Below are positions 35,505 through 47,854 of a stretch of DNA of 60,000 nt, in pieces; positions within the stretch are counted from its first letter, which is position 1, and each line of letters starts with the position of its first letter. The notes beneath the pieces are model-generated. The model was given only the letters and a program-made list of their open reading frames with translations, did not search any database and was not told the origin of the DNA. The stretch is from Nymphaea colorata. Its lineage: Eukaryota > Streptophyta > Magnoliopsida > Nymphaeales > Nymphaeaceae. The position numbers and the translations under genes are program-made. Location of the stretch: positions 24,587,934 through 24,647,933 of the forward strand of contig NC_045138.2 of the NCBI RefSeq assembly GCF_008831285.2, in the 5' to 3' direction.

Positions 35505-37921
35505 CGTTTTACTACCCAACAAAACAAAAGTTGACCGCAGGACCAAGGCTAAGAATAGACCGCAAGAGCAATCACGAAGAAAACGTGAATTTGGCCTTTG
35601 ACGGCCGAAGGCTCACCAAAGTTTTCCGGTCTTCCGTAGTGTGTAGCATTTCCTTCCTGGCTCCTGCTGCATAAACCACCAATTGGGGATACGTACCCGA
35701 TCGGTTCAAGTTCTTGAAATTTTGGGTTTTCCTCGTATATCAAGTCTGATTTCCTAATGCGACATTTGCAGCCGCATCTGAATCCGAATTGTTTACTTCC
35801 TGATCATCATCAATCGTCAACCATCCCCATGAACGTCTCTCACATATGTATCGAATTAACGGAGTTCCCATCAGCTGTCAGGCGGTTTCTTGTTTCTGGC
35901 TTCTGCAATGAAGTCAAACGGATAAGAAGAAGGCGCGCGGCGGCCGTAAGAACTGCATCTTTTGTTTATAATGTGATTGACGCAAGAAAAGCACTAAACA
36001 CATTTGCTTCGACTATCCCCAAGAACCGAGGTTCCAAAGGCCTAAATCAATGCAGTTTCTTCCTTTTCACTTTTAGCTTTCAGAAAGGGGAAGCTAGTAA
36101 TCCCACTCTATGGGAGGAGTTGACTACAGTAGTTGTATAATCTCACTTTATTTAAAACACCTTGATCCGATTATCATGCCATCATGTGCGGGAATGATCT
36201 ATACTTACCAATTTTCTTCCAATTCCATAATTTTTGAAGTCATACTGAACCTACTTTCCTATTACACCATTAAAACATGTAGTTATTTGAAAAGTAGTCA
36301 CATGTGCGCTTGAAGGATGTACCTATCTAATTAAATCCAAGAACTGATACAATTGTTAGCATAGTTGGACGTATTGGCAAATTAATGAAAGTCTGGTTGT
36401 TAGTTCCATTCCATTCTTGTAGGCGCTATTCATATAGACTGAAAAACAGTGTATGTTCAACACTATAGTTAATGAATATCCTGCTTTCTATCTAGGTCAA
36501 GTAGCCATGGACCCAAAAGCAGGGGAAAAGGGGAGAAGCTTTGGCTACTTGGAGATATCCCTTCCTTCCTCCCTCTCCTAATTTACATAAATCCACGACC
36601 CAATATAAGTTATCATATAGTCAACACCATGGCAGCTAGGCCGGTTCATGAGCAAGTTCGAACTGAGTTGAGTTAGCTCGAACTCGGCTCAAGTGTCTTG
36701 AAAGAACCAGTCACGTGCATAACGATTTGAGCAATTTCTTTACTAGATGTGTTTTATATATTTTATTTTTCGAACTTAACAGAGTTTAATCGAGCGGAGC
36801 CCACTTAACTCAAGCAAATGAGTGGAATTTGAGTCGAGCTCGAGTTAGCTCAACTCGTTTCACAGCATTGGCAGCAAGTAAAACAGATAAAACCAGCTGC
36901 TGCCTTCACAAGAGTTTTAATCAAAAGAGAAAGGAAAAGAGTTTTCTTCTGTTTATAACTTGAGGAAACCGCACTCCATCCAGAATTCCTGAAATTAATA
37001 AAACCAATTTTAAAGTCCTCAAGCTGAAATTAATAAAAAAAATATTTTTAAAACCAGCCGTCTCTTGTCTTGTTCAACCTGGCAGTGTGGACTGGGCACT
37101 ACCAAAGTTACTGGGATTATTGCCAAGGTTTACAGTAGAAGGAAGTCCAGCCCACACGAAAGTGTCTGTAGTTACTAAAAATATACTAATATTCTTCTTT
37201 CTGCCAGGTGGTAGCCATCAATTTTCTGAAGATGTATAATAGCCAAGGTGATTCTTTATAGGTCTACTATCTACACATTTCTATTATATAACACTCTTAG
37301 AAAAGAGAATTATTGATGGTGAGAAAGCTCAGCCAGAAAATGATAGTATTGAAGCTTGATGAGGAATCTTCTACTTGTTATTCAATTTGAAATTGTAACA
37401 TGGCCTACTTTGAATAATCGGTAGCACAAAACTTTCGCTTGGAAACAACAAAGTTCATCACGGAAAAATTTGCATATTATGTACAAGAATTCCCAAGATA
37501 CACTTGAACTAATTCACATGGAACCCCACCCTCCAATGCCGCGTGAAATTCTTGCCTACTTCCTACGAAAGTAATAGCTGAGAGAGTGCAAACGCTGGTG
37601 GAGGCTCAAGAACATCGCTCGAGTGCATGATGACAACATTGTTTTACGTAATCAAGCCTGTCTCTTTTGTTATTTATGAAGCATACTCTGCAGTGGAATT
37701 TGGATTTTATAAAGCCAACAATACATAATAAGCCTTCTCAATGCCTCTTCATTTTCATCCGAAAACTAAAATATTGGAAAATAATAGGGAAAAGCAGTGT
37801 TGACCGGCTAACGTCAGCACAGAAAACCTCTCCTCCCCTCAAACCCTCGTCTTGAAGTTTAATTTTGCTCCTCATCAGCTGGTTTTCGACCTTGTTATCG
37901 AGGTTAGGGAATCCCATCTAA
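35505..37921. repeat. Tandem segmental duplication, copy 2
   Basis: This is the direct copy of 31745-34457. A shortened third copy at 44955-45265 joins its 5' part (to about 35600) to its later part (from about 37080), skipping roughly 1.5 kb. No conserved reading frame was found. Confidence 0.83.
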
Positions 37922-38740
37922 AGAAACTGACTAGTGACCATCGAATCGAGGAAAAAAACGCTCACAAATTTGCCATGTAAGTACCTGTGAACATCAGGAA
38001 ACTGCGCAGGCAACATTCCTTGTTCACTGATGCATGCGAGGAAGAAAGCGTGTTGGTGGACAAGCTGTGTCTGTAAAACTTTTATTTAGGTTTTATCCCT
38101 TCTTTCACTGAACTTTTTCTCGCATCTGTGGAGAGTGGAATTTTTGTTGTAATCCCTATGCAGTATGTACCATTAACAATAGACAGAAATTTACACCAGA
38201 AAGAATCATCTGTAAAATGGGTTCGAATCGAAGGCGGATCCTTCCACTGAAGGTTATTCGATGGTTGGTCATGGGGGGCGCGAAGAATGACATTGTGAAT
38301 TGGTTCCATGGCAGGATGTCATAGAACAGCTGCCTGAGGGAACACTGAAATTCATCCTTGAAATTGAGGTCTAGGTCAGATTGTTTCCGTAAGTGTTAGT
38401 GAATTTATGAATGTATAATAATCTCGTTGCGCATACTTTGTCAACTGATGCGAATGACCTTAAATCTTATGCTTAGTGCCACAGTTAAAACTGAAAACAT
38501 GATGATGCGAAACGCGACTTGAATTAGGTCTGAACAGTGTACTTGATCGTTATCAATTCACATGAGGGGATCATGCTATATTAGCAAATCCAAACAATTT
38601 AATGCTGGGATGTACTTCCTTGGCCTAACAGAGAAGTATAATTGAAATTGTAGTAGGAAACAAGCTGTGAAAATTTTAAAAAGTTGCATTTCAGGCTAAA
38701 GAACTGTTTTTATTGGCCATCAGCATAGTTGCCAACGAAC
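37922..38740. other. 3' flank of NAC-C, no further gene supported
   Basis: This is sequence downstream of the NAC-C stop. A 75-codon open frame on the minus strand (38082-38309) has no recognisable domain. The NAC-C polyadenylation region is expected here, but I cannot place it. Confidence 0.4.
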
Positions 38741-40019
38741 TCAATTAAACAAGCACGAGTATGGTTGCTGGTGGTGGTGCTGAAAATAAAAGGCGTCTAT
38801 CAGTTGCGTTGAAAAGCTTCCGCCTGTTTTCTCCGGCATACAAATACAATTATCCGCCATATAGGTCGGCAGCTCCATGAAAGAATCATCAGTACTGAGA
38901 TTGAAATCTGAGCTGTACGTTAGTTGCTGTTGTTGGTAACCAGCGTTCATTTCCGGAAACGCCGTCCATTGATTCACGTTGGACTCTGAGCGTTGGTCGC
39001 CGCCGGTGGAAAGTGATGCAAAGGTCTCCTCATCCGAAGGAAAACTGGCGACTTCATTATGCTGTTTCGACTTTTGCATTCCCTTCTGCAGGCTGGTCCG
39101 CTTCTTATAAATTCGGCAAAGAACCCAATCATCCAGCTACAGCGACGGCAAACGTATTCACCAGTCAGTGATAATTATAGCCTCCTAATTAAGCTTGATT
39201 AGAGATGAAATATACAAGTTTTTTTCCAATAATTTGGTTCGATTCTAAGTATGGTTTTATTAAATCTGACAAAGTAAACATATATGTATACTTTATTATA
39301 AGTTGAAATTGTCATTTCTCAATTTATTATATGGGGAAATCACACTTCAATCTAGCCAGCCTGAGAGTGATAAAACTATTCAGCTATGGGGAAACCCATT
39401 AGGAAAGCACATACAATGCCAGGTTATAACCTGAATCTCGAGTGAAAGAAGTCCAAAAGGGTGGTTACTTACGCGGGGGGTTGCTTTTTTTTGTGGGAGG
39501 CAGCCATTGTCAACTAGAAGGAGCTGGTACTCGTGCATGATCCAATTGGTCCTGCTTCCATTTGGAGGCTTTCCTGCATAGAAAACTAGCGCCTTCTTGG
39601 TGCCCACTTTGCGCCCGTCTACCATGATGGTCTTGTCGGTGCCGGTAGCCTTCCAGAAGCCGGAGCCCGCCCTCCTGTTGGGCCTCGACCCATTGGGAAA
39701 CTTCCTGTCCCTACGGCTGAAAAAATACCACTCGTTGTCGCCGAAAAAAGCCTTGCCTGCAACACCCAAATCAGCCCATTTATAAAAAAATCAGAACCAG
39801 TGGTTTTAGGAAGGATGGAAGAGGCAGTAGAGAAGAAGAGAGGGACGCACCGGGCAGGTCCCATGGTTCGTGTCTGTAGAGGTGGACGTCTGCAATGACA
39901 TTGGAGGAGAAGGTGAGACTGGAAGTCTTGGGGAGGAGGTATTGGACCAGCAGCTCCTCATCTGTGGGGTGAAACCTGAACCCTGGTGGCAGGTATATCT
40001 CATCCCCTCTTCCTTCCAT
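38741..40019 (-). CDS. NAC transcription factor NAC-C, ATAF/SNAC-A-like, 3 exons, 282 aa
   Basis: The spliced CDS runs 40019-39851, 39756-39473 and 39136-38741, with GT-AG introns of 94 bp (phase 1) and 336 bp (phase 0). I chose the ATG at 40019 (MEGRGDE) because the related copies B and D start MEG; an in-frame ATG two codons upstream (40025) is possible. The NAC domain spans about residues 9-163: [81 protein letters not shown] and [12 protein letters not shown]. The [20 protein letters not shown] and KALVFYAGK combination resembles ATAF/ANAC019-055-072 proteins, which act in ABA, jasmonate and dehydration responses; function here is inferred. The C-terminus is Gln/Ser/acidic with [11 protein letters not shown] and FMELP, plausible for activation. 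All splice sites and the frame are intact, so this may be the only functional member of the local NAC-B/C/D/E group. Confidence 0.92.
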
Positions 40020-40153
40020 CTTCATACAACGCAAAGAGATAGAGTTAGAGAGAATAAGGTAGATGGAGAAAGATGGTATCGAAGCTGTTGCTTGAGAGAC
40101 TGAGAGAGAGGGGGGTTGTGGCTTGTCCTCGGAGGGAGCTCGATCGATTCTAC

Positions 40154-40162
40154 CTTTTATAG
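40154..40162 (-). promoter_or_regulatory. NAC-C TATA box
   Basis: CTATAAAAG on the minus strand lies about 135 bp upstream of the chosen ATG. The intervening leader is GA/CT-rich. The related NAC-D keeps the same TCTATAAAAGG box at an equivalent place. Confidence 0.65.
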
Positions 40163-40598
40163 ATGAAGAAGGTGATAGAGACAGCGAAAGAGATTTGGGT
40201 GTCTGGGATGAAGCGCGTGCATCTTGAGGATCAAGCATATGATATCTTTTTGGGCATATATGAAAACGTATTGCATCATACTCCATCGCCCACTGCGCAA
40301 ACATCAACCCTGAAACACACAAATCTGCTTTATTTACTTACAATTACTATAAGCCCACACAGAACTTTTGTGTAGTTTCCAAATTGCTTTTTTTGCTTAT
40401 TATTTTACGGGCCAATTTTCATGAATTTTTCGATTAAAGAATACGCTTTTCATGAAGACTATCACGTACTACGTTAAAGAGAGGCGTGGATTACTGGTTA
40501 AGCTGCTATAATATAAGCGTCCGCATCTGGCCAGCCCGCTCGGACTCGGTCGGGTACCATGTACCCAACGACAGACTGGTCCAGTGCCCAAACTTACT

Positions 40599-40619
40599 AT
40601 ATATATATATATATATATC
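40599..40619. repeat. TA microsatellite
   Basis: A short (AT)n run in the upstream region of NAC-C, without an attached GA run. Confidence 0.9.
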
Positions 40620-40843
40620 ATCGTTAAAAAAAATGTCGTTGCTGCAAATCATAGGCAACATGGCAAATATACCATTAATCATTGGCAAGTTAGGGTTTGT
40701 AAAAAATGATTTTAGGCATATCATAATTCAATGAATTAGGAGCAAGCAAAAAGACATATCTTTTATTTTCCTTTTATGGATGTTATATTTTAGGGTGGTG
40801 AAGTGTGGTACCTAACAAGGAAGGATGCACCCCAAGGGTTGAA

Positions 40844-41005
40844 ATCAAAATCAAGCACGTGAGACCGGGATCAGCGCCGGTCCCATTTTGGTTGGTACAC
40901 GGTTTGGTTTCAAGACAGAAGAGTTTGAGGTCGAAATCAAGCACGTGAGGCCGGGATCAGCCCCGATCCCAGTTTGGTGCACGTTTCAAGACTGGAGAGT
41001 TTGAG
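40844..41005. promoter_or_regulatory. Tandem repeat with two G-boxes upstream of NAC-C
   Basis: Two imperfect tandem units (about 40844-40930 and 40931-41005) share AAATCAAGCACGTGAG, CCGGGATCAGC, TTTCAAGAC and GAGAGTTTGAGG or close variants. Each holds one CACGTG core (40856-40861 and 40942-40947). They lie 0.84-0.93 kb upstream of the NAC-C start. G-boxes of this kind bind bZIP/bHLH factors, so a distal hormone-response module is plausible but unproven. Confidence 0.5.
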
Positions 41006-42318
41006 GAGACATGTCCCTGAATGGGCCAAAATTACAGACCATATGGTCTTAATGTGGACAAAACATGTGTAGAAATTCAGAGCTTCTACGAAACTCCAGC
41101 CATACGAATTCACATATTATGTCTGCTCGGTCCATGATTAATGACATCAGACGCAACCCAATGGTAGGTGCGCCCATGCATGCATCGAGATCGATTGGCT
41201 GCTTTCTTTAGGCTGTTGCTATAGAGGCAGTATTTTAAAAGCATCCATATTACCTGGTCGGCGGCTTTTTTCCTTGAAAATACAGCTTCCCAAAGCAAAA
41301 TGCGACTTTCCACTACTTGAGAAGACTGATCATGATTTATTCAACTGCATAGATAGACTCTCGTAATGAAATCCGATTGAGGTCACGCAACACGATATTA
41401 TGTTCAAACTAAGATATTGCTGTTCAATGTGATATGTAGCTAAGGCTGATTGCGAACTTTTTTAACTCTCATGATCATATCTTTCATCTGAAACTCATAC
41501 CCTTGAACATGTAAATTCAACCTTCGGAGTGGGCTTCAGGCCAATGTTCCCAGAAATGCTTGGCCACCCAAATGGCTAGAAAAATTGATGACGATGATGT
41601 AATGAGAACAATGACATATTATCTGCTTGAAAATTTGTGGCTGATTCAAAAAGTTTTAAAAAATTATATTTCTATTGTTGTCAAAATTATGAAAGTATAG
41701 TTTGAACCTCTTAATAAAAAATTTCTAGCGCCTCCCATGTTTACAAGAAGAGATGAAATCCACCCATTTACAAGAAAGAGATGGCGTTCACCACCATCTA
41801 AGCAATCTGTGCCACTGATTGTGCCTTTGGATTGCCAAAAGTGACATGGCCTTCCGCTTGTCTATACTGCATGTCCTGTGGGTAACTCAGCAGCTCCAAC
41901 AAGAGTGGGAGAAAAGTAGTTCAGTCCCTAAGTTGGTTGGGCAGCCCAGCTGACTGAGAGATTTTGGGGAGGGGCGAGGACGGTGGTGGGGGACAAGGCC
42001 CACCATAGCGCAGTGCTTTTCAAATTCATGCGGACATTGGATTGCCTAGTCGGACAATGATTTAGGGTTTGTCGTATTGCGGATTTAAAATGGTCCAAGT
42101 TCTTAATTGTGGAGGTAGTTTGCTTGTAAGATAGAGATAGACTCATTCATCTCTTTCAGTCGCGGCTGGCAATCTCATCCCATCTCGACTTTCCCAGGAT
42201 GAACTCCCTATTCATTTTGTAGATTGTCTTCTGAATCCGATGCCCCTAAGGATCGCTCCTCTTCTTTGTTGATTTTCTATGTTTTGTCCAGCAGTTTCTG
42301 TCGTTTCTTCCTTGGTTT

Positions 42319-42320
<2 letters not shown>

Positions 42321-42398
<78 letters not shown>
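42321..42398. repeat. Compound microsatellite (AT)n(GA)n
   Basis: A perfect AT run (42321-42363) passes directly into a GA run (42364-42398), with the same order and polarity as at 4891, 44764 and 59787. Confidence 0.97.
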
Positions 42399-42402
<4 letters not shown>

Positions 42403-43257
42403 CAGACAGAGTTCTTTAGATCCTCACTATTATGAGCATCCGACTCGCATCGACTGGATAGGACAGTTCTTTAGAATCACCCATGTAATATTGTCCAAAA
42501 GCATTCTGGTTGAACCTTCCATCAACGTCATCACAGTCATCTCCCGCAACTTTATCCCAATTGCGCACATGGTGGCCTATTCTTTTGTTTCTTTTCTATT
42601 TGGGCCGTATCTTCGCTCACTTTAAAATCCTTCAACAACTTTATTTTATGAGATGCATGAAAATATTTGAAACAATTTTCTCCATGTTTCTTTCTCTTGT
42701 CGTCCTTTTTTTTTTTTTTTTTGTCACTTACCAATTGACGGTTATAATTTAATATCCAGTCATACTAACATTATTTTATTTTTTCTTTCAAAAAGAAATC
42801 TCATGAATAAATTTTGTCTTACATTGGCAGTTCCAATTCAAAAATGATAATTCGAATAAACTCGGCCACTTCTTTGTGTTCTTTTAGAAACACGATTTGG
42901 TTAGAGAAATTGATTAACAACCCAGCACATGTTACTCACGTCTGTCCATATATTACAAAATTATATCAATGCGAGCCCATCTCAATCAGTATCCAGTCTG
43001 GATACTACAATAAATAAATTATCAATTTTCACTTGGACTCTTGCACTTTGTTTCATTTATCAGGAAAACACATGCATCTTCCGTTTCAAAAAAATGGACG
43101 TCCAATTGAAACCAAAGCTGGCAATGATTTTCTACCTGGATGTAACATTAATGAGAACATGTTCAAGTGGGTAATCTGAGAACGTCGTCAACTTGATCAT
43201 ACATACTTAAACAGATCCTTACTTAGATGAGATTAACAAGATTGAATCACGATCAGG

Positions 43258-43424
43258 GCGGATGCAGGTGTGGGTAACCTGTGGGCAATCGTCCACACAA
43301 AAAATACTTTTTTTTCTTATGTTGACATACTACAACAATTTTTCTTATTTACATGTTGATATTGTTTAGAAATTTAAAATTTATTGCTCATATCTTTTAG
43401 CCAAAAATTTCTAGCCCTATCCCT
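43258..43424. mobile_element. Possible 167-bp insertion flanked by GATCAGG
   Basis: GATCAGG occurs at 43251-43257 and 43425-43431 and brackets an AT-rich segment that begins GCGGATGCAGG and ends AGCCCTATCCCT. A 7-bp direct repeat could be a target-site duplication. There are no convincing terminal inverted repeats, so the class is open and chance is possible. Confidence 0.35.
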
Positions 43425-44760
43425 GATCAGGATCCAATTGACTTGAAACGAGGCATACCCATGTAAATAAGTTCCGATTTTCTTCATATTTCAATTCATC
43501 AGCTTAAATCTGAACCGCTTCAAACTCTCAAGTCTGAAGCATGTAGTCAGGTTGACCTTCTCAAATTTAATTTTTGCTTTAATTTTGATTTTGCCCTTTT
43601 GTATTTTTTCTTCCACATAAACTCCATAATTTTTCGTCCTTTTTTCTTTAATTTTGAAAACTTTTGTGGGTTATTATTTATCTATACATTTATACTTCCT
43701 TGTAGTCGTACCCCATATCCATAATTTTTAAAATTAATGTACCCGAACCCACATCAGCGTAGTCAACAACTTAATTAGTTGGTCCTTTACAAAATATCAC
43801 ATGTGAAATCATTATTTAAAAAAGTAAACAAAAATCTGTATTTTGAATTTTTGAAAATAACTGAAATATATATCATAGTACTAATAAACAGTGTCGCACA
43901 TAGAAACACAGACACTCACATACACGTATATACATAGTGATGTGAGTAACACGAACACTGACAATGCACACACACAAAAGGAACTTGGCAAGTATTCAAG
44001 CCTAAAATTAGAGTTTTAGAGTGAAAAGCATGAGAGTGGGGGGTTTGTTACCTAGCAGATTGAGGGTCACACACCAATTACACTGACGTTGCTGCACACG
44101 ATTAAATGATCCCAACGTACAATGGAACAATGTATTATTCTCATTATTGGAACTAACTGTTGTTGCAATTACTACTCCTTCGCTTTGCGTAGTCCTTGGA
44201 AGGAGCATCATAACGTGATTTTGGCAGAAAACTACAGGAAGCGAGCGTAAATTTATTAACGATGGAAGGGGGAAATTGCACCTCATAAATGAGGTCCCCA
44301 TATATACAACTCTTGGGAATGAAACTGCAACATGAACATATATGCTGCTCTAAGAAAGCAGAGCATCTCTCGAGACATTACCTGTCATTAGGATATAACG
44401 ACTGAGGACACATGTCAAGTTGTTCTTGCAGTCAGGCAATATGAGCAACATTATAGCATGCAATCAGATGGAAGACCATGTAGTCAAGACAGTGAAAGTC
44501 TTGATAAAACTCCATGCTTCGAATATATCGTTTAGACAGTGACACGTCCAGTATGGTTTTTCCACAACACGTTTCAAAATCCCAGCACATGCATGGCTCA
44601 TGTTTGGACTAGGACGAAGGCACTAGCAAAGCAAGGGGCACTAATTCAGTAACTTTAATGGTTTTAGGGACATTTATATAATATAAACAATTAAACATAT
44701 CACATCATTGACATGAATCAACGTGACTCATGTAAATAATGTTCCCTCCATGACTAGAGA

Positions 44761-44763
<3 letters not shown>

Positions 44764-44840
<77 letters not shown>

Positions 44841-44872
44841 AGAGAGAGAGAGAGAGAGAGAGAGAAGAGAGA
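44764..44872. repeat. Compound microsatellite (TA)n(GA)n
   Basis: A TA run of about 37 units (44764-44837) is followed by an imperfect GA run (44838-44872). Confidence 0.97.
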
Positions 44873-44954
44873 CATCCAGCCATCTAAATAAAGATATCTA
44901 TTTAAAATAGATGGATGGCCATCTAAATAAAGATCCCGGCAAGAGAAGGTAAAT

Positions 44955-45265
44955 AAGTTTTGTTAGGATAATCAGAATTCCCTTAAGGTTAAGCATTGAC
45001 TGTAAGACCAAGGTTAAGAATAGACCGCAGGAGCAACACCAAAGAAAGCACGAGTTTGGTCTGTCTGTGTGGTCTGGGTCCATCCAAAAGGGAGTGCGAT
45101 TTGCTAAGTATATGGTAGAAGGTAATCCAGCCCACACGAAAGTGTTTGCAGGTACTAAAAAGGTACTAATAAACTTGGGAATTCTTTTTGCTTTTATTCC
45201 AAACAAGATGATTATCTGTAGGTCTATTACCTACAAATTTCTATTATATAACGCTATTTTGGATG
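44955..45265. repeat. Shortened third copy of the 31.7/35.5-kb segment
   Basis: It starts with the GACCAAGGTTAAGAATAGACCGC block found at about 35538 and then jumps to GTGTGG..CTGGG and CCAGCCCACACGAAAGTGT, found at about 37085-37165. Relative to copy 2 about 1.5 kb is missing. Its right end lies next to arm 2 of the inverted duplication. Confidence 0.78.
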
Positions 45266-45284
45266 TGTCTGCAATTAGATCCTA

Positions 45285-47065
45285 AAGAAAATAGAGATAT
45301 GCAGAAGCCAAATTTTGGATATTTCACAATTGGTTTGATAAAAAAGAACCGATCGTACCTTGTTCGGTTCGATCAAGCTCCTTGAAAAACAATTGCTCAT
45401 TACAAGAGCTTATGCCACAAGGATACTTGGGTTTGACACTTGAATTAAATTTTCCTTTTCTGAATGCATTGGTTGTCTTTGAATAAAGATATTTTGGCAA
45501 TGGCTAGAGCATATTTTGAGCGCAATAACTTTTATGAAACTTATTGGAAGAAAAATAATTGAATTTTGAAACTTCATCTATCATCGATGTCCGATCACGA
45601 CACACTATCAGCACACTGCACCAAAAAACTTCTCGTTTGGTTTCATTGGCCATATTTGTAATTAGCCAGACATTATTCATTCTGCTTCACGCCATTGAAA
45701 CATGATGCACCAAATTGTCTTCGTGGAAAGACTAATATATAAAGGCAGCCCAACAAATTCCTTAAAAATATTATACGTAGTTTGTCTCGTTCATATTTAA
45801 CTCTATTTTGGAACACTCAAGCACCCAGCTTACCCCAATAGCATACATATCAAAACAAGGCCTGCAACACATATTTGTTTATTTTCCATAATTTTCTAGA
45901 TTTGGATATTTCTTGGAGAAAGTGATAATTATTGATGTTATTTTTAACATAATCTTATGCATAACACAGCTAAACCATGCTTAAATTTCAACTCCAGTCC
46001 TTCTTTTTTTTTTTAATGACCAAGTTGAGTTAACAATAACCTTTGGAGACCTCTCATACCCACATCTTTTATGTAAGATCTTAAATATGTTATTAGACTT
46101 TTAAAAGTTATGTATGGACAGAAAAGATTTATATTATCTACAAGATTTTTGTTTGGATATATATGGACAAAAAAGATTAATTTGGTTAAGGGAAATCCAA
46201 AATTAAAATATGAATGAAAGGAAAACAAATCATGGGGGGTTAAAATGTCACACATGAAATCAAAATTGATTTGCATCAGTTATGGAAGGATATACACGCC
46301 CCATGAAAGCAACCAAAAAGAAGATTGTTTCACCTTTTATTTCTAAGTATAAATAGGTGCTCATGGCATGGTAAAGGCTATAAGAATCATAGAAGCACAA
46401 CGAGTGGACTCGTAGAAAGTAGAACACCAAACATTAGTTCCATTCTCGTAGACGTCAACCTCTTGAGTCCTGAGTAAAGGCAAAAACAAGCATAGGCTCT
46501 AGGAGTGAAAGGCGGGTTCGTCGGTGGAAGGGTGGTTAGCCTCTTGTATTCAGGACTCGGGCTGCCCCTGTTGGAGCTTTGAACTTTTTCTTTCCCGTTG
46601 CATATGTGTGATTCTGGTCCCGGATTGGTCAAATATTGGAACGTTTGGTAACTTGAATTTGATCACTAAGTAAATGTTTTTGGGTGAGCAAGAGTAATAT
46701 TTTGTTTCCAATGAAGGCTGAACCGTTACTTTTCCTTGCCCCCTACCGTTTAAGGCCGTCACTATAATTAGTGTAGACCTAACGTAGATAAACTATTATT
46801 GACACGAAATACAATGTCTATTGGAATCAAACTGACAATGTAGAGTTTCACCAGCACCAGGTTGACCAGCTATACCATGTCGAGATAGTTGCTTGAACCG
46901 AAGGTGTGGACCTAAGATCGAAAATGTACAGGAAACTCTAAGTAGGTTACCTGCTCCAGCCCAAACACTGCACAATGTGCTATTTCCTAAGGGAGTCTTT
47001 TTTAAGAAGGAAAGAGGCCCTCCAATAGTGGGGTACTCTTTTCCAAAAATGGGAGTGCTCTTTTT
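45285..47065. repeat. Arm 2 of the long inverted duplication
   Basis: This is the reverse complement of about 23415-25540 with indels. The section 45290-46030 is also the inverted third copy of the left end of the 3-kb duplication. The outer edge near 47065 and the inner edge near 45285 are both abrupt. Confidence 0.82.
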
Positions 47066-47854
47066 CCAATATTGGCAAAAGAGGCAGGTTAAGCAATTTG
47101 AAATGAATGAGGTAGGGAAGAAACTTGAAATGAAAGCAACTCTGTCTACCAATTTGGTACCAAGTGAGGGTGCAATAAATTGAGGTAGACTTTGTTAAAG
47201 CCTACATACAGACAAATTTTTTCCTGAAGAAAAAAAAAAGAGTCGAAGTTTTCGAAATAATGCAACATCTTTTTCAAGAAAATAAATTGCAATTGCGTGT
47301 TTCTCTTTTGCACATGTAATTAACTGCTTCAATTATATATACCTTGAGATGGAGAGAGAAAGAATGTCTAAGAATTAAGAATAATTTGTTGTACTTGTCT
47401 TAAGATAGCAAACGTTCCATGAGCACTATTAGCTACTGTAGGCACATGTCGAAAGACCTTACAAAATGTATGTCACTTCATGGAAAAAGTTCTGAGAAGG
47501 ACATTTTTTTTCATAACTCATTAAACCTTTAGACCTTCTTCTACTACATCTAAACTTGGTTTTATCATGAAAGTAGGACCGTATGTTTATACACAAAAGA
47601 AATAGATAGTTTTGTAAAATTAATTGGAGTGAAGAATTAATTGGAAAAGACCAAGCCAGGCCAAGCTTTTAGTCTACTTGGTTGATCCTTCAAGTAAAAT
47701 CAACACACCTGATTGTAACCAGAAATAAGGTATCAGCTATTGAAGGAAGACAGACAATCTCACAAAAACACAAGTTAACGTGGTTCGGCTAATTACTGTC
47801 TACATTCACAGGAAAACAAACTTTTCTTTTTCATTCTTCGGTGGTTCACCTTAT
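47066..47854. other. Intergenic, no supported gene
   Basis: No coding feature is recognised. A block at about 47391-47500 is shared with about 31497-31660. Confidence 0.4.

Larger units (their letters stand above)
41006..44763. other. Intergenic with microsatellites, no supported gene
   Basis: No recognisable coding region is present. It includes the compound microsatellite listed separately (42321-42398), a T-rich tract at 42705-42721 and a small insertion-like segment at 43258-43424. Several short open frames carry no domain. Confidence 0.45.

Noticed and set aside
38210-38240. GGGTTCGAATC, resembling a tRNA T-arm
   Set aside because: No matching acceptor, D-arm or anticodon arm could be built upstream; no tRNA gene is supported in this window.
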